Shown piece by piece: positions 1 to 5,862 of a stretch of 8,851 nucleotides of DNA (its first letter is position 1; every line of letters begins with the position of its first letter). The translations under genes and the position numbers were made by a program. The notes below the pieces were generated by a model. It searched no databases and had not been told where the DNA came from. It saw nothing but the letters and a program-made list of their open reading frames with translations. The stretch comes from an uncultured Blautia sp. (lineage in GTDB: Bacteria; Bacillota; Clostridia; Lachnospirales; Lachnospiraceae). The stretch spans positions 1-8,851 of the forward strand of contig CAAFRY010000026.1 in the NCBI GenBank assembly GCA_900765525.1. The letters are read 5' to 3'.

Positions 1-28
1 CAGCTAAAGCTGACCACGCTCGGCGCAG

Positions 29-86
29 CAAAAGTGTGCTTCTTGGAAGAAAATGGAATTGCGAGGGTGTGCGAAGCACACTTTTG
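29..86 (+). terminator. long hairpin at window start, possible terminator of an upstream gene
   Basis: A perfect 14-bp inverted repeat (29-42 with 73-86, CAAAAGTGTGCTTC and its complement) encloses a 30-nt spacer. The right arm runs into TTTTG. It could end transcription of a gene left of the window, but the loop is long and the T-tract short. It abuts the palindromic repeat at 82-132, so it may instead belong to that repeated unit. The first 28 bases hold no supported gene. Confidence 0.35.
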
Positions 87-132
87 TTCCTAGGAAATTC
101 CTCTGAATTTCCTATAGAACAAAAAGCCCTCC
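82..132. repeat. palindromic intergenic repeat, copy 1
   Basis: About 50 bp that recur almost unchanged at 5117-5168. The core is an imperfect palindrome: left arm 86-100, CTCT spacer 101-104, right arm 105-120 (GAATTTCCTATAGAAC). It is followed by AAAAAGCCCTCC. The left arm lacks one base relative to copy 2. Both copies sit directly after a hairpin with a T-rich right arm and outside genes. This suggests a dispersed intergenic element, either MITE-like or a terminator-associated repeat. No coding capacity is visible. Confidence 0.6.
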
Positions 133-146
133 TGTAAAGATAATAC

Positions 147-175
147 TTGTTTTATTTGGGGAATAGTGCTTAAAT
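147..175 (+). promoter_or_regulatory. weak candidate promoter for the uracil permease
   Basis: TTGTTT (147-152) lies 17 bp upstream of TTAAAT (170-175). The -10 match is poor at its second base, so this is tentative. If used, the transcript would begin near 182, at the base of the UUCG hairpin in the leader. Confidence 0.3.
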
Positions 176-181
176 AGAGAT

Positions 182-237
182 GCAGTTTTCGAACTGCGGG
201 TACATAAAAATAGCAATACCCTCACAGCAAAGAGGGT
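182..237 (+). promoter_or_regulatory. structured 5' leader of the permease gene with alternative pairings
   Basis: Three possible stems lie within 60 nt upstream of the ribosome binding site. Stem A is 182-187 with 192-197, closed by a TTCG tetraloop. Stem B is ACCCTC (218-223) with GAGGGT (232-237), ending 6 nt before the GGAGGAG site at 244-250. Stem C, GGGTA (198-202) with TACCC (217-221), shares bases 218-221 with B, so B and C exclude each other. Such an arrangement could control translation or transcription. I do not recognise a PyrR-binding loop or a known riboswitch, and B has no T-tract. Confidence 0.35.
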
Positions 238-255
238 GGATATGGAGGAGAAAAA

Positions 256-1509
256 TTGGAAAAACGTAAATTGATTCAAGTAGAAGAAAAGGTTCCCCCT
301 AAACTTCTTATACCGCTGAGTATCCAGCACATGTTTGCCATGTTTGGCGCTTCGGTGCTTGTGCCTTTTTTGTTTGGCATCAATCCGGCTGTAGTGTTGT
401 TCATGAATGGAGTGGGAACTATTCTCTTTATTCTCATTACCAAGGGAAAGGCCCCGGCTTATCTGGGCTCCAGCTTTGCCTTTATTGCGCCTGCGGGCAT
501 TGTTATCAGCAAATTCGGATATTCCTATGCTTTGGGAGGATTTGTGGCCGTAGGCTTCTGCGGCTGTATTCTGGCTTTGATTATCTATAAGTTTGGCTCT
601 GACTGGATAGATGTGGTGCTGCCTCCGGCGGCCATGGGTCCTGTGGTGGCGCTTATCGGACTGGAGCTTTCCGGCACTGCAGCCAGCAATGCAGGAATGT
701 TGGATGAGAAGCTGATTTCGGGAAATGTAATAGTATTTCTGGTGACTTTGGGCGTGGCTGTTTTTGGCTCTGTGCTTTTCCGTGGATTCCTGGGTGTAAT
801 CCCTATCCTCATTGCCATTATAGCAGGATATGCTGCTGCCATTATCTGCGGCATTGTAGATTTTACAGAAGTTTCCCAGGCCGCCTGGCTGGCACTTCCA
901 AACTTTTCTACGCCAAAGTTTAATTTGCAGGCTATTATCATCATCCTGCCGGTGCTTTTAGTAATTGCCTCAGAGCATATCGGACATCAAATTGTTACCG
1001 GCAAGATTGTAGGACGGGATTTGCTGAAGAATCCGGGTCTTCACCGCTCCCTTTTTGCAGATAATTTTTCCACTATGATTTCCGGCTTTATCGGCTCTGT
1101 GCCCACTACCACTTACGGGGAAAATATTGGCGTTATGGCCATGACTGGGGTTTACAGTGTGTATGTTATTGCAGGAGCGGCGGTGCTGTCCATTCTCTGT
1201 TCCTTTGCAGGAAAGCTGACGGCGCTTATCAGCACCATTCCCGGCCCGGTTATCGGAGGGATTTCCTTCCTGCTCTACGGTATGATAGGTACCTCCGGCA
1301 TCCGGATTCTGGTGGATGGGAGAGTGGATTACTCCAGTTCCAGAAATCTGGCCCTGACTTCCGTGATTTTTGTCACCGGGCTTTCCGGAATTTCCGTGAA
1401 ACTGGGACAGATTGAGCTGACGGGTATGGTGCTGGCCTGCATTGTAGGTATGATTTTAAGTTTGATTTTCTATGTGCTGGACAAGCTGAAACTGACTAAT
1501 GACAGATAG
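256..1509 (+). CDS. uraA: uracil permease, UraA/PyrP type (NCS2 family)
   Basis: A 417-residue inner-membrane transporter of the nucleobase/cation symporter-2 family, predicted to import uracil with protons for pyrimidine salvage. Nearly the whole length is hydrophobic, consistent with the family's 14 transmembrane segments. The early QHMFAMFGA (24-32) and KAPAYLGSS (65-73) signatures are present. So is ASEHIGH (238-244), holding Glu240 and His244, and TTTYGENIGV (284-293), holding Glu289. These correspond to the uracil and proton site residues Glu241, His245 and Glu290 of E. coli UraA. The Gly at 298 replaces an Arg in the E. coli MAITRVYS motif as I recall it. The start is TTG at 256, chosen because GGAGGAG (244-250) lies 5 nt upstream and MEKRKL fits the family N-terminus. 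The gene is monocistronic here. It ends 3 bp from the converging reductase gene with no terminator between them. Confidence 0.93.
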   Translation: MEKRKLIQVEEKVPPKLLIPLSIQHMFAMFGASVLVPFLFGINPAVVLFMNGVGTILFILITKGKAPAYLGSSFAFIAPAGIVISKFGYSYALGGFVAVGFCGCILALIIYKFGSDWIDVVLPPAAMGPVVALIGLELSGTAASNAGMLDEKLISGNVIVFLVTLGVAVFGSVLFRGFLGVIPILIAIIAGYAAAIICGIVDFTEVSQAAWLALPNFSTPKFNLQAIIIILPVLLVIASEHIGHQIVTGKIVGRDLLKNPGLHRSLFADNFSTMISGFIGSVPTTTYGENIGVMAMTGVYSVYVIAGAAVLSILCSFAGKLTALISTIPGPVIGGISFLLYGMIGTSGIRILVDGRVDYSSSRNLALTSVIFVTGLSGISVKLGQIELTGMVLACIVGMILSLIFYVLDKLKLTNDR

Positions 1510-1512
1510 GTC

Positions 1513-2643
1513 TTAGTCTTCAAGCTGCAGCAGTTCTTTGGAAGCCTCCTCCAGGTTCTGGCGGATAGACAGCGCCTGGGGACAGACTTCCTCACATTTT
1601 CCGCATTTCTGGCAGTGTTCTGCTCTTTCTTTTTCCGATAAATCTTTAAAATAAGCTTGTTTTGCTTTTGCTTTGTTGCCATACATGGAAAGCTCATTCC
1701 AAATCTTAAAGTTCTGGGGAATATTCACCCCAAAGGGACATGGCATACAATAGGCACAGCCGGTACAGCCGTTTTTGGTCCTGCTTTTAATAGCCCCGGC
1801 TACATCGGCTACCAGTTCTTTTTCTTTCAGAGAAAGAGGGACAAAAGGACTGAAGGTTTTTACGTTATCTTCCACCTGTTCCATATCAGACATGCCGCTT
1901 AGCACCACCTTTACATTAGGCTTGCTGGCTACCCAGCGAAGAGCCCAGGAAGGAATGCTGGCATTGGGATTGAACTCTGTAAAAGGATTGGTAACCTCAG
2001 AAGGCAAAGTGGCAAGAGAACCGCCTTTTACAGGCTCCATGATGACCATAGGTATCTGAAGTTCTTCCGCCAGCTCATAACCACGGTCCCCGGCCTGAAT
2101 ATCTGTGTCCACATAATTGTACTGAATCTGGCAGAAGTCCCAGGGCCGGTAGGTCAGGATGGTCTTGAAGGTGTCAAAATCATCATGGAAAGAAAAGCCG
2201 AAGAAACGGATTTTTCCCTGTTTCTTCATGTCTTCCATATAAGAGAGTAGACCTAAATCCAGGGTTTTCTGCCATTTTTCCTTATCCAGACAATGGAGCA
2301 AGTAGAAATCCACATAGTCTACCTGAAGCCGCTGGAGCTGTTCTTCAAATAGCCTTTTGGCGTCATCCAGAGTATTTACATTCCAGATAGGAAGTTTGGT
2401 AGCCAGAAAGAAGCTCTTCCTGTCATATTTTTTCAGCACTTGACCCACAAAAGGTTCGCTGTCTCCATTGTGGTAGGGATAGGCAGTGTCTATGTAGGTG
2501 ACGCCGGAGGCTATGGCAGTATCCAACATTTTTTCAGCTTCCTGTTGGTTGATAGTGCCGTCTGGGTTTAAGGGAAAACGCATACAGCCAAAGCCCAGAA
2601 GTGAGGGAGAAACCCCAAGTTTTTCCATAGTACGGTATTCCAT
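1513..2643 (-). CDS. aldo/keto reductase with C-terminal 2x[4Fe-4S] ferredoxin-like domain
   Basis: A predicted 376-residue cytoplasmic NAD(P)H-dependent oxidoreductase acting on aldehydes or ketones; the natural substrate is unknown. Residues 1-270 form the AKR TIM barrel. The catalytic tetrad is visible as Asp52 and Tyr57 (in DTAYPYH), Lys83 (ATK) and His117 (LLH). The C-terminal part carries two cysteine clusters, Cys293/296/299/302 (CxxCxxCxxCP) and Cys344/347/350/354 (CxxCxxCxxxCP). This is the pattern for two [4Fe-4S] clusters, common in anaerobe members of the family. The clusters suggest electron exchange with ferredoxin-like partners, which is inference. The ATG at 2643 has an AGGAG site a few bases upstream. 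The gene reads divergently from the alcohol dehydrogenase across a shared 333-bp promoter region, so both may serve carbonyl/alcohol redox balance. Confidence 0.93.
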   Translation of the reverse strand: MEYRTMEKLGVSPSLLGFGCMRFPLNPDGTINQQEAEKMLDTAIASGVTYIDTAYPYHNGDSEPFVGQVLKKYDRKSFFLATKLPIWNVNTLDDAKRLFEEQLQRLQVDYVDFYLLHCLDKEKWQKTLDLGLLSYMEDMKKQGKIRFFGFSFHDDFDTFKTILTYRPWDFCQIQYNYVDTDIQAGDRGYELAEELQIPMVIMEPVKGGSLATLPSEVTNPFTEFNPNASIPSWALRWVASKPNVKVVLSGMSDMEQVEDNVKTFSPFVPLSLKEKELVADVAGAIKSRTKNGCTGCAYCMPCPFGVNIPQNFKIWNELSMYGNKAKAKQAYFKDLSEKERAEHCQKCGKCEEVCPQALSIRQNLEEASKELLQLED

Positions 2644-2784
2644 AATATCTCTCCTTTTTTGTTGTCTGCTTCTTCTATATTCTGTGAAGCTTCGGTATAG
2701 TTACGGTACGGCGCTGGTTCCTGTTCAAAAACATAAAAAGAACCAGATTTGCCGAATCAGGCCGTGAAATACAAACCTATACTT

Positions 2785-2813
2785 ATCTTACCACTGTTTA
2801 CTATTGCCCTCAA
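2785..2813 (-). promoter_or_regulatory. candidate sigma-A promoter for the aldo/keto reductase
   Basis: On the minus strand, TTGAGG (2808-2813) is 17 bp from TAAGAT (2785-2790). The predicted leader is about 135 nt. It holds a 7-bp inverted repeat, 2714-2720 (CTGGTTC) with 2740-2746 (GAACCAG), enclosing 19 nt. The promoter lies about 18 bp from the divergent ADH promoter, so one bound regulator could influence both genes. Confidence 0.45.
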
Positions 2814-2831
2814 TATTTCCTGCAGAAGCTG

Positions 2832-2860
2832 TGGAAAATTTTTTTGAGATATTTTATAAT
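2832..2860 (+). promoter_or_regulatory. candidate sigma-A promoter for the alcohol dehydrogenase
   Basis: A perfect TATAAT (2855-2860) is preceded, 17 bp upstream, by TGGAAA (2832-2837, 4/6 match to TTGACA). The surrounding DNA is AT-rich. The predicted start near 2867 gives a leader of about 110 nt that contains the stem at 2882-2955. Confidence 0.55.
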
Positions 2861-2881
2861 GGAAAAAGAGCATTCAGAAGA

Positions 2882-2955
2882 AAGAAATCCCTTTTATAGC
2901 TGTACATCTTTGCAAACAGGATAGACCTCTGTACAGCCGTAGTTCAGGGTTTCTT
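2882..2955 (+). promoter_or_regulatory. folded 5' leader of the alcohol dehydrogenase gene
   Basis: Two nested stems: an outer 10-bp stem with one bulged T (2882-2892 with 2946-2955), and a perfect 8-bp inner stem GCTGTACA (2899-2906) with TGTACAGC (2930-2937). The inner stem closes a 23-nt loop. The structure ends just before the GGAGAAGGAGGAG ribosome binding region (2960-2972). The nesting and distance suit a cis-regulatory RNA or a 5' stabiliser. It matches no riboswitch class that I know. Confidence 0.45.
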
Positions 2956-2976
2956 ATTGGGAGAAGGAGGAGACTT

Positions 2977-4158
2977 ATGCAAAATTTTGTATATTATGCA
3001 CCTACAGAAGTGATTTTTGGAAAGGGAGTTGAGGCAGATACAGGAAGAGCAGCAAAAAAATGGGGTGCCACCCGGGTGCTTCTGGTGTATGGAGGAGGCA
3101 GTGTAAGGAAAAGCGGCCTGCTGCAGCGTATCCAGCAGGCCCTGGAGGATGAAAATATCTACTGGGAGGAATTAGGGGGAGTTAAGCCAAATCCAAGGCT
3201 TTCTCTGGCAGAGGAGGGAGTGCAGAGAGCCCTGGATATGAAAGCAGATTTCATTTTAGCTGTGGGAGGCGGAAGTGTCATTGATACGGCAAAGGGAATC
3301 GCCCATGGCACCGCCAATCCGGGAGTGAAGCTGTGGGACATTTGGACACAGAAAACAGCTCTTGAGAAAAGCCTTCCCGTAGGTGTGGTGCTTACCATAG
3401 CAGCGGCGGGAAGCGAAATGAGCGATTCTGCGGTTCTTACTAACGAAGAAACCGGAAGGAAGCAAGGGCTCAGTACACCCTTTAACCGGGTGAAATTTGC
3501 AGTGATGAATCCGGAACTGACCTACACCCTGCCAAAGTACCAGATTACCTGCGGTATTGTGGATATTATGATGCATACATTAGACCGGTATTTTACCCAT
3601 AGTAAGGGAAATGAAATGACGGACGAAATTGCGGAGGCTCTTCTGCGGACGGTGATACGAAACGGAAGAAAGGCAATGGAGAATCCCAAAGATTATGACG
3701 CTTTCAGTGAATTGATGTGGTGTTCCAGTCTTTCTCACAACGGTATTACCGGCCTGGGAGCTGAGAAGGATTTTGCGCCTCACAAAATCGGACATGAACT
3801 GAGCGCAAAATATGACGTGGCTCATGGGGCCAGTCTTTCTGCGGTATGGGAGGCCTGGGCTGAGTATGTATATATGGAAGAGCCGGCCAGATTTGCCTTA
3901 TATGCCAGAAAAGTGTGGGGCATCTCTGAGGAGGATGATATAGAGGCTGCCAGGAAAGGTATCCAGGCTACAGTAGAATATTTCCGTTCTCTTCACATGC
4001 CTGTATCTATCGGAGAGCTGGAGACCGGAATCCTGAAAGAAGAGGAACTTCTGGATATGGCCAGGAGGGCCACAGGAAACGACAGCTTTACAGTAGCTAA
4101 ATTTAAAGAACTGCATCAGCAGGATGTGCTGGAAATCCTGAGAATGGCCAACCAATGA
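2977..4158 (+). CDS. iron-containing alcohol dehydrogenase, butanol dehydrogenase/YqhD-like
   Basis: A 393-residue cytoplasmic group III alcohol dehydrogenase, predicted to reduce aldehydes to alcohols with NADPH. YqhD and clostridial BdhA are about 387-390 residues. The N-terminal dinucleotide-binding half shows YGGGS (38-42) and GGGSVIDTAK (97-106), the first being typical of NADPH-preferring members. The C-terminal helical half holds the metal ligands Asp196 and His200 (GIVDIMMH), His269 (DFAPH) and His283 (VAHG). These match Asp194, His198, His267 and His281 of E. coli YqhD. The ATG at 2977 follows a strong AGGAGGAG site. The promoter and folded leader lie upstream. No convincing terminator follows; only an 8-bp inverted repeat (4169-4176 with 4205-4212) is seen. 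Likely role: disposal of toxic aldehydes or a fermentative redox sink. Confidence 0.93.
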   Translation: MQNFVYYAPTEVIFGKGVEADTGRAAKKWGATRVLLVYGGGSVRKSGLLQRIQQALEDENIYWEELGGVKPNPRLSLAEEGVQRALDMKADFILAVGGGSVIDTAKGIAHGTANPGVKLWDIWTQKTALEKSLPVGVVLTIAAAGSEMSDSAVLTNEETGRKQGLSTPFNRVKFAVMNPELTYTLPKYQITCGIVDIMMHTLDRYFTHSKGNEMTDEIAEALLRTVIRNGRKAMENPKDYDAFSELMWCSSLSHNGITGLGAEKDFAPHKIGHELSAKYDVAHGASLSAVWEAWAEYVYMEEPARFALYARKVWGISEEDDIEAARKGIQATVEYFRSLHMPVSIGELETGILKEEELLDMARRATGNDSFTVAKFKELHQQDVLEILRMANQ

Positions 4159-4267
4159 GAACAAGAAAGAATGAATGTTTTTTTTACCAACTAACGGCAA
4201 TTCTATTCATTCAATATTAACTAAAACTAAAGAATAAATGTTTTTATCTATCCATAGAAATATATTG

Positions 4268-4296
4268 TTGACATATGTTAATAATAACTGTATAAT
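4268..4296 (+). promoter_or_regulatory. consensus sigma-A promoter of the DUF134/NifX-like gene
   Basis: Perfect TTGACA (4268-4273), 17-bp spacer, perfect TATAAT (4291-4296). A full consensus normally goes with tight repression, and direct repeats flank the -10. The predicted start near 4303 lies inside the second repeat, leaving a leader of about 33 nt. Confidence 0.8.
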
Positions 4297-4317
4297 AAAC
4301 ATATGCTAATAATAAAC
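4271..4317 (+). repeat. tandem operator-like direct repeats on the promoter
   Basis: Two copies of ACATATGNTAATAATAA, at 4271-4287 and 4299-4315, differ at one base (T versus C). They are offset by 28 bp. The first overlaps the -35 and spacer; the second covers the transcription start. Each contains a CATATG palindrome. Position and conservation suggest a repressor operator. The best candidate ligand is the HTH domain of the gene they control, though this is inference. Confidence 0.65.
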
Positions 4318-4335
4318 TAAGAGAAAGGAGAACCT

Positions 4336-5070
4336 ATGCCAAGACCGAATAAGCCGAAAAAGGTAGGAAGACTTCCTCTGTGCAGTACCTTCTATCCGGA
4401 AACGAAAATAGAAGGGGGCCATGAAATTATCCTGAGTGTTGAGGAATACGAAACCCTCCGTCTTTTGGACTATCTGGGAATGAACCAGGAGGAATGTGCC
4501 AGAGAAATGGGAATTGGCCGTGCTACTGTACAGGCTCTTTATACAGAGGCCAGAAAGAAAACAGCCAGGTTTCTCACAGAGGCTGCGGTGCTGAAAATCT
4601 GTGGAGGTAATTTCTGTCTTAAGGAAGAAGGGGAATGGGATAACAGGACTCCGGAAGGGATGAAGAAAATGAAAATAGCAGTTACCTATGAAGACGGACA
4701 GGTATTCCAGCATTTTGGACATACCGAAACTTTTAAGATTTATGATGCTGAAAACGGAAAAATTGTATCCTCCCAGGTGGTGGACACAAATGGAAGCGGC
4801 CACGGAGCTTTAGCCGGATTTTTAAAGAATTTAGGCGTGGAAGTGCTGATTTGCGGCGGTATCGGCGGAGGGGCCAGAAACGCTTTGGCTGAAGCCGGAA
4901 TCCGGCTGTATCCGGGTGCCTGTGGAGACGCAGACGCACAGGCAGAGGCATTTTTGGCCGGAAGCCTGAATTACGACCCGGATACAACCTGCACTCACCA
5001 TCATCACCAGGAAGGTCATAGCTGCGGCCATCAGGAAAAACATGGCTGCCAGGGACACTGCGGACATTAA
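4336..5070 (+). CDS. DUF134 HTH protein fused to a NifX-like (dinitrogenase FeMo-cofactor) domain with His/Cys-rich tail
   Basis: A 244-residue protein in three parts. Residues 1-95 match DUF134: they open with MPRP, and a helix-turn-helix is predicted around 48-73 (QEECAREMGIGRATV). Residues 112-210 match the NifB/NifX FeMo-cofactor-binding fold: QVFQHFGHTETF (122-133), the glycine-rich CGGIGGGAR (173-181), and PGACGDADAQAEAFLAG near its end. The tail 219-244 has 9 His and 4 Cys, including HHHH (221-224), and should bind metal. A metal- or Fe-S-responsive transcription factor, probably autoregulatory, is inferred from this architecture and the promoter repeats. No nitrogenase gene is present, so a role in nitrogen fixation is not implied. 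The ATG at 4336 has an AAAGGAG site upstream. A strong terminator follows 9 bp after the stop. Confidence 0.88.
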   Translation: MPRPNKPKKVGRLPLCSTFYPETKIEGGHEIILSVEEYETLRLLDYLGMNQEECAREMGIGRATVQALYTEARKKTARFLTEAAVLKICGGNFCLKEEGEWDNRTPEGMKKMKIAVTYEDGQVFQHFGHTETFKIYDAENGKIVSSQVVDTNGSGHGALAGFLKNLGVEVLICGGIGGGARNALAEAGIRLYPGACGDADAQAEAFLAGSLNYDPDTTCTHHHHQEGHSCGHQEKHGCQGHCGH

Positions 5071-5078
5071 AAACAAGA

Positions 5079-5120
5079 AAAAAGCGGTATCACAGTATTT
5101 TTGGCGTGGTACTGCTTTTT
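5079..5120 (+). terminator. intrinsic terminator after the DUF134/NifX-like gene
   Basis: A 15-bp stem (5079-5093 with 5106-5120) contains two wobble pairs and a 12-nt loop, and its 3' arm ends in five T. It lies 9 bp after the stop codon. The A-tract on the 5' arm could let it work in both directions. It runs straight into repeat copy 2. Confidence 0.8.
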
Positions 5121-5168
5121 GTTCTATAGAAAATTCTTCTGAATTTCCTATAGAACAAAAAGCCCTCC
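5117..5168. repeat. palindromic intergenic repeat, copy 2
   Basis: The near-twin of 82-132. Its palindrome is better: 16-nt arms 5121-5136 and 5141-5156 with one mismatch and a TTCT spacer, followed by AAAAAGCCCTCC. It lies between the convergent regulator and cotJC genes. Confidence 0.6.
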
Positions 5169-5190
5169 GGGCAGGAGCGCACTTCCTATT

Positions 5191-5229
5191 GAACAACAGA
5201 GCGTTGCCGCAAGCTGCGCTCTGTTGTTC
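5191..5229. terminator. 13-bp perfect hairpin between convergent genes
   Basis: GAACAACAGAGCG (5191-5203) pairs perfectly with 5217-5229 across a 13-nt loop. Neither side has a good T-tract, so termination is unproven. It lies downstream of cotJC on the minus strand and next to repeat copy 2, and could be part of that larger unit. Confidence 0.45.
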
Positions 5230-5268
5230 TGTAAAAAGACAGTACTGAAAAATAGGAAACTCTTGGAT

Positions 5269-5829
5269 TTAATGCCTATTTTTTTCGGAACCTGAGCAGG
5301 ATTGGCAGCTGGCCTGGCAAGGCATATCAAAGCTGGGATTAAAAGCATAGAAGTTTCTGGAATCCAAATCCTCCTGCACAGACCTTAAAACTTCACCAAA
5401 TCTCTGGAAGTGAACGATTTCCCGGGCTCTAAGGAAGCGGATAGGGTCAATAACATCAGGGTCATCTATTAGGCGGAGAATATTGTCATAAGTGCTTCTG
5501 GCTTTTTGCTCTGCAGCCATATCTTCAAACAAGTCGGTAATAGGGTCTCCTTTGGACTGGAATTCACAGGCATTAAAGGGGATTCCTCCTGCAGCCTGAG
5601 GCCAGATTCCAACGGTGTGGTCTACATAGTAATCTGCGAAGCCGGAATTTTTTATCTCTTCCATGGAAAGGTTACGGGTAAGCTGATGAACGATAGTAGC
5701 TACCATTTCCAAATGGCCCAATTCTTCCGTGCCGATGTCATTTAAGGTTCCCATTGCTATGCGGTTTGGCATGGCAAAACGCTGGGATAAATAACGCATA
5801 GAAGCGCCCATTTCTCCGTCAGGGCCCCC
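5269..5829 (-). pseudogene. cotJC: CotJC-type manganese catalase, C-terminal 186 codons; N-terminus cut off at an element junction
   Basis: Spore-coat manganese catalase of the cotJABC type, expected to break down hydrogen peroxide with a dimanganese centre. The frame is open back to 5829, where it reads GGPDGEMGASMRYLSQR. This is the conserved core of the family, which normally follows about 30 residues ending in QY. The preceding codon (5830-5832) is TAA and nothing upstream resembles CotJC. Counting from the first Gly, all five metal ligands expected from Lactobacillus plantarum catalase (Glu35, Glu66, His69, Glu148, His181) survive: Glu6, Glu36, His39, Glu107 and His140. The tail holds three extra Cys (CQASCQSC). 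The first in-frame ATG is at 5811, but GGAG lies only 2 nt from it, so independent translation is doubtful. The break lies about 33 bp from a serine recombinase gene, so the gene is probably split by insertion and not merely decayed. It could be rejoined by excision. Confidence 0.85.
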
Positions 5830-5862
5830 TTACCTCAGTAACCTATGGGAGCCTGAAAGCCG
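5821..5862. other. probable attachment-site junction of an element inserted in cotJC
   Basis: CotJC homology stops between 5829 and 5832. The sequence AGGGCCCCC (5821-5829) still encodes the Gly-Gly-Pro of the host motif on the minus strand. The following TTACCTCAG belongs to no CotJC codon. The crossover therefore lies at or within 5821-5832, which contains the palindrome GGGCCC (5822-5827). From here to the recombinase stop codon is only about 33 bp. A CCGCT/AGCGG hairpin (5860-5864 with 5870-5874) overlaps the stop. The exact core needs the other end. Confidence 0.65.

Noticed and set aside
182..250. preQ1-type riboswitch or PyrR-binding loop in the permease leader
   Set aside because: The pairing pattern and conserved bases of those motifs are not present; only generic hairpins can be supported.
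4159..4267. Terminator after the alcohol dehydrogenase
   Set aside because: The only inverted repeat (4169-4176 with 4205-4212) is AT-rich, has a 28-nt loop and no T-tract after it.
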